Assembly (NCBI GenBank): GCA_036164085.1
Contig: JAYZJV010000021.1
Span: 105,641 to 169,640, forward strand
Direction: 5' to 3'
DNA length: 64,000 nt
Origin: TMED-70 sp036164085
Lineage (GTDB): Bacteria > Chloroflexota > Dehalococcoidia > Lucifugimonadales > Lucifugimonadaceae
Part shown: positions 44,278 to 52,342 of the stretch, in pieces
Position numbering within the stretch: position 1 is the stretch's first letter
Layout: the number at the start of each line of letters is the position of its first letter
Program-made: the position numbers and the translations under genes
Notes under the pieces: generated by a model
Told to the model about the DNA's origin: nothing
Database searches by the model: none
The model's input: the letters and a program-made list of their open reading frames with translations, nothing else

Positions 44278-45471
44278 CTATTTTATTTCTATAACATTTT
44301 CTTTTTCAATTTTTTCTTTATCTAATTCCATACCCAAACCTATTAATTCTGTCTCTTCAAAATATCCTTCTTTTGGCTTCTCTGGAGTTTTCAGAAAATG
44401 CTGATGAACTTTATTCCACTTTATCAGATACTCTTGAAAAGGAGTATGAATTGGTACTTGTGATAATGAAAAATGCAGAGTTGCATTTGAGGAATGACCG
44501 TGTGGAATTGTAATTAGATCAAAAGTACTAGCTAGATTAGCTATTTTTATCACTTCAGACAAACCTCCTGCCCAGTAAATGTCTGGTTGATAAAAATCTA
44601 GAGCATTTTTTTCAATAAATCTTAACATTCCCCATCTTGTATAATCATGCTCTGCACCAGATAAAGGTATATTTATTTTTTCTTTGATTTTTTTATAAAT
44701 TTCTACTCTGTCTGGCATTACAGTTTCTTCTAACCAATACGGTCTATATTCTTCAATTCTTTTTGCTAATTCAACAACATATTTGTAGTCCATTGATTGC
44801 CAACAATCAAGCATTATTTCATAATTATCTCCAACTGATTCTCTAATTGTTTTGACCATTTCAACATTCTTAATTAATCCTTCAATTCCAGCCATAGGGC
44901 CAAATCTAAAAAACCATTTTTGGGCTGTAAATCCTTTTTCTTTATATAATTTTGCTCTTTCTGAAACTAATTTCATATCAGTCACATTAAAACCAAGCAT
45001 AGAGGCATACGCAGGAAATTTTTTTCTAGTAGGACCTCCTAAGATTTTATACACTGGGGTATTGTAATATTTCCCTTTTAAGTCCCATAGCGCACAATCT
45101 ATAGCACTTATGGCAATCATTGTAATTCCTTGTCTGCCATGCACACTTAATCTATGCATTTGATCCCAAAGTAATTCAACAGCTAAAGCATCTTTTCCTA
45201 AAATAATTTTTGATAAAGTTTCTTCTATGATTTTTGCATGGGAAGAATCAATAGGACCAGCTGTACCGTATAAACCTTCTTCTGTGTGAATTTCTACAAA
45301 TATTGAACTTGTTTTTACAATATCACCTGTTTGAAAATTATCATTTTCATGACCTTGGATAGCATATTCAGGATAAATATCTATGGGTCTAACAAGCCTA
45401 TCTTCCCAAAAGACTCCATTTGACTTAAAGCTTCCTTGTAAATTTCTTATTTTAACTTTTGTTATTTTCAT
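44278..45471 (-). CDS. L-rhamnonate-dehydratase-like enolase
   Basis: A 397-residue enolase-superfamily enzyme close to RhmD. AQKWFFRFGPMAG (about 183-195) is the RhmD-type substitute for the KxK motif. Metal ligands are Asp222 (LDCWQSMD), Glu248 (LEETVMPD) and Glu274 (SGAEHDYTRWG), and His324 in IPHGHSS is the acid/base. The length and the long N-terminus also fit RhmD. Substrate may be L-rhamnonate or a stereo-relative. It overlaps the glycerophosphodiesterase gene by 20 nt. Confidence 0.87.
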   Translation of the reverse strand: MKITKVKIRNLQGSFKSNGVFWEDRLVRPIDIYPEYAIQGHENDNFQTGDIVKTSSIFVEIHTEEGLYGTAGPIDSSHAKIIEETLSKIILGKDALAVELLWDQMHRLSVHGRQGITMIAISAIDCALWDLKGKYYNTPVYKILGGPTRKKFPAYASMLGFNVTDMKLVSERAKLYKEKGFTAQKWFFRFGPMAGIEGLIKNVEMVKTIRESVGDNYEIMLDCWQSMDYKYVVELAKRIEEYRPYWLEETVMPDRVEIYKKIKEKINIPLSGAEHDYTRWGMLRFIEKNALDFYQPDIYWAGGLSEVIKIANLASTFDLITIPHGHSSNATLHFSLSQVPIHTPFQEYLIKWNKVHQHFLKTPEKPKEGYFEETELIGLGMELDKEKIEKENVIEIK

Positions 45472-46231
45472 AATTTTGCAAAATTTCCTTTCCTTTCAAT
45501 GGCCAATCCAACGTAGTTCCTGTGCTTTCAGAATTAAAAGCTGTTATAAGATCTTGTTTATTTGAAACACCCCAATTTCTAACTAAAATATTTTTTTCCT
45601 TTGCATTGTTGACAGAATTTATATTTGAAAACTTAGCTCTAGGGCAAATAAGGTCTATTTTTTGATCTTTGCAGATTTCTAAATCATATTTAGTTATTTT
45701 TTCTAAAAGCCAAGCGGTTCTTTCATTTTGATTTAATTTCCTAAATCTTATGATTTGTTCGACAAAAAAACTACTTATTGATATTCCTCCGACTTCATAA
45801 AGACCTTTATTAGAATTTAACCATCCATTATTCTTTAATGATTCTAGTACTATTTCAGGAAGCTCTTGATCACGAGATTTTAGCTCTAAGTGTAAATTTG
45901 ATTTATCTTTATACTTTTTTAATAGATCATCAAGTTTTGGAATCGAATATTTCTCATCATCTAATTTGAAGTTATTTTTTGCTTGTAAATTTTTTATTTC
46001 TTTAAAACTTTTTTCAGAAATGAGGCCATTCACACCAGTTGTTCTATATAAATCATAATCATGGATTACAACAGGAATTTGATCTTTTGTAAGCTGCACA
46101 TCAAATTCAAAATTAGGAAATCCAGATTTTAAAGCTAAGTCGAAAGCAGGAAATGTATTTTCAGGTGATAATTCTGAAAAACCTCTATGAGCTATGATAT
46201 TAAATTCTTTTCTCATAAAATTATCTTTCAT
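45452..46231 (-). CDS. Glycerophosphodiester phosphodiesterase-family protein
   Basis: A 259-residue GDPD-type TIM barrel. IIAHRGFSELSPENTFPAF (about 12-30) contains the catalytic His-Arg and metal Glu, FEFDVQLTKD the metal Glu/Asp, and PVVIHDYDL the second catalytic His. There is no signal peptide, so it acts in the cytoplasm. The start is ATG 46231, overlapping the upstream stop by 11 nt; ATG 46216 is an alternative and neither has a strong ribosome site. A second GDPD gene lies at 56229. Confidence 0.87.
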   Translation of the reverse strand: MKDNFMRKEFNIIAHRGFSELSPENTFPAFDLALKSGFPNFEFDVQLTKDQIPVVIHDYDLYRTTGVNGLISEKSFKEIKNLQAKNNFKLDDEKYSIPKLDDLLKKYKDKSNLHLELKSRDQELPEIVLESLKNNGWLNSNKGLYEVGGISISSFFVEQIIRFRKLNQNERTAWLLEKITKYDLEICKDQKIDLICPRAKFSNINSVNNAKEKNILVRNWGVSNKQDLITAFNSESTGTTLDWPLKGKEILQNYENNKS

Positions 46232-47225
46232 TTGGAGAAATCATATATTTCATACCTTCTCCATTTGCTGTAGATTCTATTGCTTCGTTGATTTCTTCTA
46301 ATTTATAGGTCTTGCTAACTAATTTTTCAAGATTAAATTCATTGATCTTTTCTGGAGTTTGATCAAAATAATTTCCTCTTCCAAATGCACCAAAGAGCTT
46401 TACTTCTCTGTAGTGAAAATCATACAGATCACTTTTTAGATTTGACTCTTCAGGATGAACTCCAATCATTAATGCTTGTCCTCTAGGACGTAATTTTGAA
46501 ATACCTTCAGCTAACAATTCTGGTTTGCCAACTGCCTCAATAAAAATATCGAAACCAATTCCTTCAGAAATTTCATTTAATTCTTCATCATAATTTTTAT
46601 CCAAGGGATTAAGAACAAAATTAGCACCAAAAGATTTTGCAATATCTCTCCTTATTTTATTTGGTTCAGAAATAACTAAAGTATCTATATTTTTTTTTAA
46701 AATAAAAAGTTGGCAAAATATACCCATAATTCCTGCACCAAAAATAAGTACTTTTGATTTATCTTTATAGTTGATCATTTCAGTTCCAGAAAAACAACAA
46801 GCAGCAGGTTCTGTCATCGCTGCAACTTCAAAAGGCATATTTTTAGGTATTTCTATAGCACAAGAAAAATGCATTACAGAAAATTCAGCAAAAGCTCCAG
46901 TACTTTTTTCAGAATTTAAGCATCTTGAAATTTGCCAATTTAAACAATTATTACAATTTCCACAACTTGAAGTTGTGTTACAAGCGACTCTTTTGCCTAT
47001 TCTATCTTTAGGTACTTTTGATCCTACATCTACAATAATTCCGCTAAATTCATGCCCTAAAATTTTTGGAGGATCTGAAGGAAAGAGGCCTTGAGTTATA
47101 TGTACATCAGTACCGCATAATCCAACTTTTTCAATTTTTACTAATACTTGTTCGTCATTCAATTTAGGAATATTTATATCCTGAATTTCAAATTTATTTT
47201 CTCCCAGCCAAACTGATGCTTTCAT
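46221..47225 (-). CDS. Zinc-dependent alcohol dehydrogenase (polyol/threonine type)
   Basis: A 334-residue MDR-family dehydrogenase. VGLCGTDVHITQG has the catalytic-zinc Cys, LGHEFSGII the His-Glu, and SCGNCNNCLNWQISRC the four structural-zinc Cys. IFGAGIMGIFCQLF is the NAD site. The sorbitol/L-threonine dehydrogenase branch fits best. First gene of the minus-strand run with GDPD, rhamnonate-dehydratase-like and aldolase genes, so it may oxidise a sugar or polyol entering that route. Confidence 0.9.
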   Translation of the reverse strand: MKASVWLGENKFEIQDINIPKLNDEQVLVKIEKVGLCGTDVHITQGLFPSDPPKILGHEFSGIIVDVGSKVPKDRIGKRVACNTTSSCGNCNNCLNWQISRCLNSEKSTGAFAEFSVMHFSCAIEIPKNMPFEVAAMTEPAACCFSGTEMINYKDKSKVLIFGAGIMGIFCQLFILKKNIDTLVISEPNKIRRDIAKSFGANFVLNPLDKNYDEELNEISEGIGFDIFIEAVGKPELLAEGISKLRPRGQALMIGVHPEESNLKSDLYDFHYREVKLFGAFGRGNYFDQTPEKINEFNLEKLVSKTYKLEEINEAIESTANGEGMKYMISPNER

Positions 47226-47361
47226 TTATTGAGTTTTGTATTTATTAAGAACACTATATATTAAAATTTGCAAATAACTATAAAATATTCATAATAAATT
47301 CTTTAAAGGGAGATTTAATTGATAAGATGAATTTAATCAATAATTTAATCAATAATTTGTT

Positions 47362-48456
47362 ATGTTTAATGACTATAAAATAAATAATGTTGAATCTTTT
47401 GAAACACCAGAACATTTAATATTTGAAGAAAAGGTTTTCCACAATATAAACTCAATAATTTCTTTGGTAGGTGACAAAGAACGATTAATTCCTCATGCTA
47501 AAACTCATAAATCAAAAGATACTTTAAGTATTCTTATTGATAAAGGATTAAAGAAACATAAAACTTCTACATTAAATGAATTAGAAGTTTTAGCTGAATG
47601 TAATCCAGAAACACTAATATTAGCTTATCCTATTACATCTGTTACTAAAGTAAACAGATTAGAAAAAATAATCGAAAAATTTCCTGAAACGAATTTTTAT
47701 ACCATAATCTCTAATACTTTTCATTTCGATTTAATAAAAGATATAAAAAATTTAAGTGGAGTTTTTATAGATTTAGATACAGGGATGAATAGAACTGGAA
47801 TATTAAAAGAAAACGTTTCTGAGTTATTAGATTATATTTATTCAAAAAATTTTAAAAAATTAAAAGGAATACATGCATATGATGGCCAAACATATGGAAT
47901 ATTAAGCGTTGAAGATCGAGTAATTGACACTCAAAATTCTTTAAAAGATATCAGAGCTGTTGAAAAACTGATTAAAGAAAAATTTACTATAAATGATTTT
48001 GAAATTATTGTAGGAGGCTCTTGGTCTTTTCACTTCTATATTGATGAGAAAGACATAAAACTTTCTCCAGGTACTTGGATTTATTGGGATATAAGTAACA
48101 TAAAGCAGAAAGAATTAAACTTCCAAATTGCTGGAGTAGTTTTAGGTCAGGTGATAGATCAAAATAATGATAATGATACAGTGACAATTGATATAGGCGC
48201 TAAAGCCATATCAAGTGACCCTCCTGCTGAGAATAGATTGAGGCTTGTTGATAAACCAAATGCAAAATTGATTTTTCAAAATGAAGAACATGGAATTGTA
48301 AAACTTAATGGTGAGTCTTTAGAACTGGGTGATTATGTTTTAGCTCAACCAGGACATGCATGTACTGTAACTCCTAAATATAATAGAGCCTTAAAAATTA
48401 ATGAAAAAGGAGATGTGTCGGGAATTATTACTCCACACGCAAGAGATAGGATTTGA
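47362..48456 (+). CDS. D-threonine aldolase / D-serine dehydratase-like PLP protein
   Basis: A 364-residue fold-type III PLP enzyme (alanine-racemase-like N-terminal barrel plus the DSD/DTA C-terminal domain). LIPHAKTHKSKD (about 42-53) has the PLP Lys. HGIVKLNGESLELGDYVLAQPGHACTV contains the metal ligands His and Cys of the D-serine dehydratase/D-threonine aldolase group, and PHARDR closes the domain. The start ATG 47362 lacks its own ribosome site; an AAAGGGAG lies 50 nt upstream. Confidence 0.88.
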   Translation: MFNDYKINNVESFETPEHLIFEEKVFHNINSIISLVGDKERLIPHAKTHKSKDTLSILIDKGLKKHKTSTLNELEVLAECNPETLILAYPITSVTKVNRLEKIIEKFPETNFYTIISNTFHFDLIKDIKNLSGVFIDLDTGMNRTGILKENVSELLDYIYSKNFKKLKGIHAYDGQTYGILSVEDRVIDTQNSLKDIRAVEKLIKEKFTINDFEIIVGGSWSFHFYIDEKDIKLSPGTWIYWDISNIKQKELNFQIAGVVLGQVIDQNNDNDTVTIDIGAKAISSDPPAENRLRLVDKPNAKLIFQNEEHGIVKLNGESLELGDYVLAQPGHACTVTPKYNRALKINEKGDVSGIITPHARDRI

Positions 48457-48461
48457 TCTAG

Positions 48462-50063
48462 ATGGATACAAAAATAAAAAACCCTCAAGTAATTATTGTT
48501 GGATCGGGTTTTGCAGGTTTGTATATGCTCTATAAGTTGAGAGAGATTAATATCGATGCAATCGTTTTAGAAAAAGCATCTGGAGTTGGAGGAACTTGGT
48601 TTTGGAACAGATACCCTGGAGCTAGGTGTGACATTGAAAGCATAGAGTATAGTTATTCATTTTCTGAAGACCTACAACAAGAATGGAATTGGTCAAATAG
48701 ATACTCGGATCAATCTGAAATTTTGGATTATTTAAATCATGTTGCTGATAGATTTGATTTGAGAAAAGATATTGTTTTTAACTCCACTGTGTTATCGGCA
48801 ACATACAATGAATCTTCAAAAGAATGGGAAATAAAAACAGATTCTCATTCTTACAAATCTAAATTTTGTGTGATGGCTACAGGGACTTTATCTTCGATAA
48901 AGGAGCCAGACTTTATAGGGTTAAATCAATTTGAAGGGGATTGGTATATAACAGGAAAGTGGCCTCATGAAGGGGTAGATTTTAAAAATAAGAAAGTGGG
49001 AATTATTGGGACTGGATCTTCAGCTGTTCAGTCTATTCCTGTAATAGCTAAGACTGCTGAACACCTAACTGTATTTCAAAGAAGCCCAAATTATTCAATT
49101 CCAGCAAATAATAAACCTTTGTCAAAGAAAGAAATCATAAATGCAAAATCTAATTATTCTCAGATAAGAAAAAATGCAAAGTATACAAGAGCAGGAATAG
49201 GATATAACCAGTTTGAAGAAAAAAAAATCTTAGATTTTTCTAAGGATTTTATAAATGCAGAATTAAGTAGGCGTTGGGATATTGGAGGGCAAGAAATTTT
49301 TACAGCTGGTTTTACAGATGTTGGAGTTGAACCAGACGCTAATAAAATTGCTGCAGATTTTGTGAGGTCAAAAATAAAAGAAATTGTGAAAGATTCAGTG
49401 ACAGCAGACCTACTTTCTCCTAAGGATTCTATTGGATGTAAAAGATTATGTGCTGACACTAATTATTTTGAAACTTATAATCTGAAAAATGTAGAATTGA
49501 TTGATATAAATTCTACTCCAATAGAATCAATCACAAAAAATGGATTATGTACAAATACCAAAGAATATGATTTTGACATACTAATTTTTGCAACAGGCTT
49601 TGATGCTATGACTGGAGCTTTATTAGCTATAGATATAATTGGAAAGAATAATATAAAACTAAAGGATAAATGGAAAGATGGCCCAAGATCTTATTTGGGG
49701 ATATCGATATCAGATTTTCCTAATTTATTTACTGTTACTGGTCCTGGAAGCCCTTCAGTATTAACAAATATGATAGTAGCAATTGAACAACACATAGAGT
49801 GGATTTTTGATTGTATAAATTATTTAAATAAAACCAATAAATATGAAATTGAAGCAAATATTAAATACGAAAATCAATGGATGGAACATATCGAAGAAGT
49901 TGCAAGTAATACTCTAAGATATACATGTAATTCATGGTATGTAGGTGCAAATGTACCAGGAAAAAAAAGAGTCTTTATGCCTTATGCAGGAGGTTTTGGT
50001 AAGTATAGAGAAAAATGTGATGAAGTGGCTAAAAATAATTATGAAGGGTTCAAAATTATCTAA
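48462..50063 (+). CDS. Baeyer-Villiger-type flavin monooxygenase with altered fingerprint
   Basis: A 533-residue FAD/NADPH monooxygenase of the cyclohexanone/phenylacetone monooxygenase type. IIVGSGFAGLYMLYKLREI binds FAD, GGTWFWNRYPGARCDIES is the conserved BVMO block, and IIGTGSSAVQSIPVIAK binds NADPH. The BVMO fingerprint FxGxxxHxxxW(P/D) is present at 157-168 as FEGDWYITGKWP, with Ile163 in place of His. It starts 5 nt after the D-threonine-aldolase-like gene and its 3' end overlaps the convergent esterase by 4 nt. An oxygenase of ketones is likely, but the His loss adds doubt. Confidence 0.88.
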   Translation: MDTKIKNPQVIIVGSGFAGLYMLYKLREINIDAIVLEKASGVGGTWFWNRYPGARCDIESIEYSYSFSEDLQQEWNWSNRYSDQSEILDYLNHVADRFDLRKDIVFNSTVLSATYNESSKEWEIKTDSHSYKSKFCVMATGTLSSIKEPDFIGLNQFEGDWYITGKWPHEGVDFKNKKVGIIGTGSSAVQSIPVIAKTAEHLTVFQRSPNYSIPANNKPLSKKEIINAKSNYSQIRKNAKYTRAGIGYNQFEEKKILDFSKDFINAELSRRWDIGGQEIFTAGFTDVGVEPDANKIAADFVRSKIKEIVKDSVTADLLSPKDSIGCKRLCADTNYFETYNLKNVELIDINSTPIESITKNGLCTNTKEYDFDILIFATGFDAMTGALLAIDIIGKNNIKLKDKWKDGPRSYLGISISDFPNLFTVTGPGSPSVLTNMIVAIEQHIEWIFDCINYLNKTNKYEIEANIKYENQWMEHIEEVASNTLRYTCNSWYVGANVPGKKRVFMPYAGGFGKYREKCDEVAKNNYEGFKII

Positions 50064-50977
50064 TAATTTATATAATCAGAAACCTTATCAAGGCATATTT
50101 TTGAATCATTTAGATTTCCTATGTTGACATTAAATCCATGTAACGCGCCCTTGTAAATTTCTATCTTAGAATCTACTTTTTCTCTAATGTTTTCATAGTA
50201 TATTTCAGCCTCAGTTTTTAAAACATCACACTCAGCTGCGATTATATATGTTCTAGGAAGGTTTTCATTGAGATCATCTTTAATTATTGCTGAAAACTTA
50301 TTTGCTTGGCTTACTTCACCTTCAATATAATTGTTCCAAAACCAAATCATTGATTCTTTCTCTAGTCCGTAACCCTCAGAGAATTCATTATAAGATTGAG
50401 TTTCAAAATCATTATTCAATACTGGAGTGAAAAGAATTTGATTTTTTATCATGTCATTTTTTGTGTCTCTAAATAACATTGAAACAGCTGCAGCTAAATT
50501 ACCTCCAGCAGATGTTCCACATATAGAAATTTTATTGGGATTAATATTAAATTCTTTATAATTTTCATGTATGAAATAGACGGCTTTATAGCAATCTTGT
50601 AAAGGTGTAGGAAATTTAAATTCAGGAGCTAAACGATAATCCACAGAAATGATTTTATGTTTAGATTTTTTTGCTAGGTATCTGCACATTTTATCGTCTG
50701 CATCAAGATCTCCAAGGACCCAACCTCCTCCATGAAAGTTGACTAATAATGGTAGGTTGTTTTCATTTGAGTCTGAGAAAATTCTAAGTCTTATATTGGC
50801 ATTGTTGATAAAAATTTCTTTATTTTCTATACTCAGAATTTCTATTTCAGGTAAAGGGAAAGCATCTTTATTATTATTAAATTGTTCTCTTGCTTCTTTA
50901 GGAGTTAATGATTGAAGAGGTTTACCTTTTAAAACCTTTCTTTCTTCTAAGTAATTTATTGATTCTTGATTTAACAT
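50060..50977 (-). CDS. Alpha/beta-hydrolase, hormone-sensitive-lipase-type esterase
   Basis: A 305-residue HSL-family esterase. NFHGGGWVLGD is the oxyanion-hole HGGG, VDYRLAPE the family block, and CGTSAGGNLA the nucleophile elbow (GTSAG). AAECDVLKTEAEIYYE has the catalytic Asp and ALHGFNV the His. No signal peptide. Its position opposite the BVMO-like gene suggests it may hydrolyse esters or lactones produced by that enzyme, which is inference. Confidence 0.9.
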   Translation of the reverse strand: MLNQESINYLEERKVLKGKPLQSLTPKEAREQFNNNKDAFPLPEIEILSIENKEIFINNANIRLRIFSDSNENNLPLLVNFHGGGWVLGDLDADDKMCRYLAKKSKHKIISVDYRLAPEFKFPTPLQDCYKAVYFIHENYKEFNINPNKISICGTSAGGNLAAAVSMLFRDTKNDMIKNQILFTPVLNNDFETQSYNEFSEGYGLEKESMIWFWNNYIEGEVSQANKFSAIIKDDLNENLPRTYIIAAECDVLKTEAEIYYENIREKVDSKIEIYKGALHGFNVNIGNLNDSKICLDKVSDYINY

Positions 50978-51042
50978 TCAGTTCTACTTTATTTTTATTT
51001 ATATAATTAATATCATTATTCTTATAACTTGTGACATTGTCT

Positions 51043-51071
51043 TTGACGGGTTTTTTGGGAAATAATAATAT
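51043..51071 (+). promoter_or_regulatory. Likely sigma70-type promoter for the MFS gene
   Basis: TTGACG at 51043-51048 and TAATAT at 51066-51071 are separated by exactly 17 nt in the divergent gap. Transcription would begin near 51078, at the first base of the inverted repeat that follows. Confidence 0.55.
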
Positions 51072-51078
51072 TTAGTTA

Positions 51079-51117
51079 ATCCTCAAGATTTGCCCCTCAG
51101 ATTCGAACCTTGAGGAT
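51079..51117 (+). promoter_or_regulatory. 5'-terminal leader hairpin covering the MFS ribosome-binding site
   Basis: ATCCTCAAG (51079-51087) pairs perfectly with CTTGAGGAT (51109-51117), which contains the only Shine-Dalgarno-like sequence (GAGGA, 51112-51116) before ATG 51129. A second element, CCTCAG (51095-51100), can pair with TTGAGG (51110-51115) instead. The leader therefore has two competing arms for the ribosome site. No known riboswitch consensus was recognised. Confidence 0.55.
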
Positions 51118-51128
51118 TTCCACTTTAA

Positions 51129-52301
51129 ATGGATTCATTTTTTAAAAATAAAAATTTAAACGCTTTAGTTTTTTCGAAAAATCTTCTTAATTATGCTCTT
51201 CATATGAGAGTATTATTCTTTAGTTGGTTAGCTTATGAAATAACTCAAAAAGATTTGTGGGTAGGAATAGTACTTGGAGTAGGATCAACACCAATAATAC
51301 TATCTTCATTTTTAGGTTCATTTTTATCAGAAAGATACAACATAAACAAAATACTATTCTATTCTTATTTACTCTTATTGTTTTTGTTTGGATTATTTTT
51401 TTTTATTGATTATAAAAATATCTATAATTTATTATTTCTAAGCTTTTTGTTTGGGATGATTATGGGTATTCCTGGCCCACCTTTCTGGACTATTGTTATT
51501 AATACTTTTGGGAAAAAGGATTTGAGTAGAATCAATTCTTTTTACTACACCTTTCAATTTTTTGGTGAGATGCTAATTCCTCTTGTTTTTGCATTTTTAA
51601 TTTCTAACTTCAGTTCAAATTACATAATTTTTTTTGCTTGTTTTTTATTGATAATTGGAATTTTTTTGATTAACTTTTTTCCAGAGGACAATCAACTAAA
51701 AAATCAAAAAGATTTAATAATTTATGATTCGTTTTCTAAAATATTAAAAGAAAACCCAGTTGTGTTTTGGGGAGTTATAATAGTTTCAATTCAGTCTATT
51801 TTCGGAGTTACTATTTTTATAGTATTGCCTCAGTATGCAAATGATTTTGGAATTGGTGCCTCAGGTTATGGGATTTTTTTTGCAGCTAATGGCGCAGGTG
51901 TATTTTTGGGGACGGTTTTTTCTTTTTATACGGGAATTTTTAAAAGTAAATTGCTTGTTTGGATACTCTCTACAATCGGCTGGGATATTGGGCAAATTAT
52001 TTTTGCGTTTTCAACAAATTATTACTTATCTATTATAGTTTTATTTTTGATGGGTTTTAGTGCCGCATATTGGGTTGTAGCTGCGAACCTTATTTTTCAA
52101 AATGAGACATCAGATAAAGACAGAAATAAAATTATGGGATTATATCAGTTTGTTACACAGATATTTTTTATTGGTTTGTTAGTTGGGGGTATAATTTCAC
52201 ATATTACAAATGCACAAGTAGCACTCGTAATAAGTGCCTTGTCTAGTTATCCTGTTTTTATTATTGCTATAATTTCCTCTAAGAAATTGCGTATTGTTTA
52301 A
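51129..52301 (+). CDS. Major facilitator superfamily transporter
   Basis: A 390-residue membrane protein with about twelve hydrophobic helices in two halves joined by a polar loop near 190-205 (NQLKNQKDLIIYD). GMIMGIPGPPFWTIVINTFG and RINSFYYTFQFFGEMLIP resemble MFS helix 4-5 blocks of the drug-efflux-like group. No SD apart from the one in the leader hairpin. Substrate unknown; an exporter is likely. Confidence 0.83.
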   Translation: MDSFFKNKNLNALVFSKNLLNYALHMRVLFFSWLAYEITQKDLWVGIVLGVGSTPIILSSFLGSFLSERYNINKILFYSYLLLLFLFGLFFFIDYKNIYNLLFLSFLFGMIMGIPGPPFWTIVINTFGKKDLSRINSFYYTFQFFGEMLIPLVFAFLISNFSSNYIIFFACFLLIIGIFLINFFPEDNQLKNQKDLIIYDSFSKILKENPVVFWGVIIVSIQSIFGVTIFIVLPQYANDFGIGASGYGIFFAANGAGVFLGTVFSFYTGIFKSKLLVWILSTIGWDIGQIIFAFSTNYYLSIIVLFLMGFSAAYWVVAANLIFQNETSDKDRNKIMGLYQFVTQIFFIGLLVGGIISHITNAQVALVISALSSYPVFIIAIISSKKLRIV

Positions 52302-52342
52302 ATATAAAATTCTTGTAAACTCGTATTAGAAAAGAGGATATT

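Noticed and set aside
51079..51117. GATTCGAACC looked like a tRNA T-loop
   Set aside because: Neither strand gives five paired bases around the loop, and there is no acceptor, anticodon arm or CCA. The segment is better explained as a leader hairpin.
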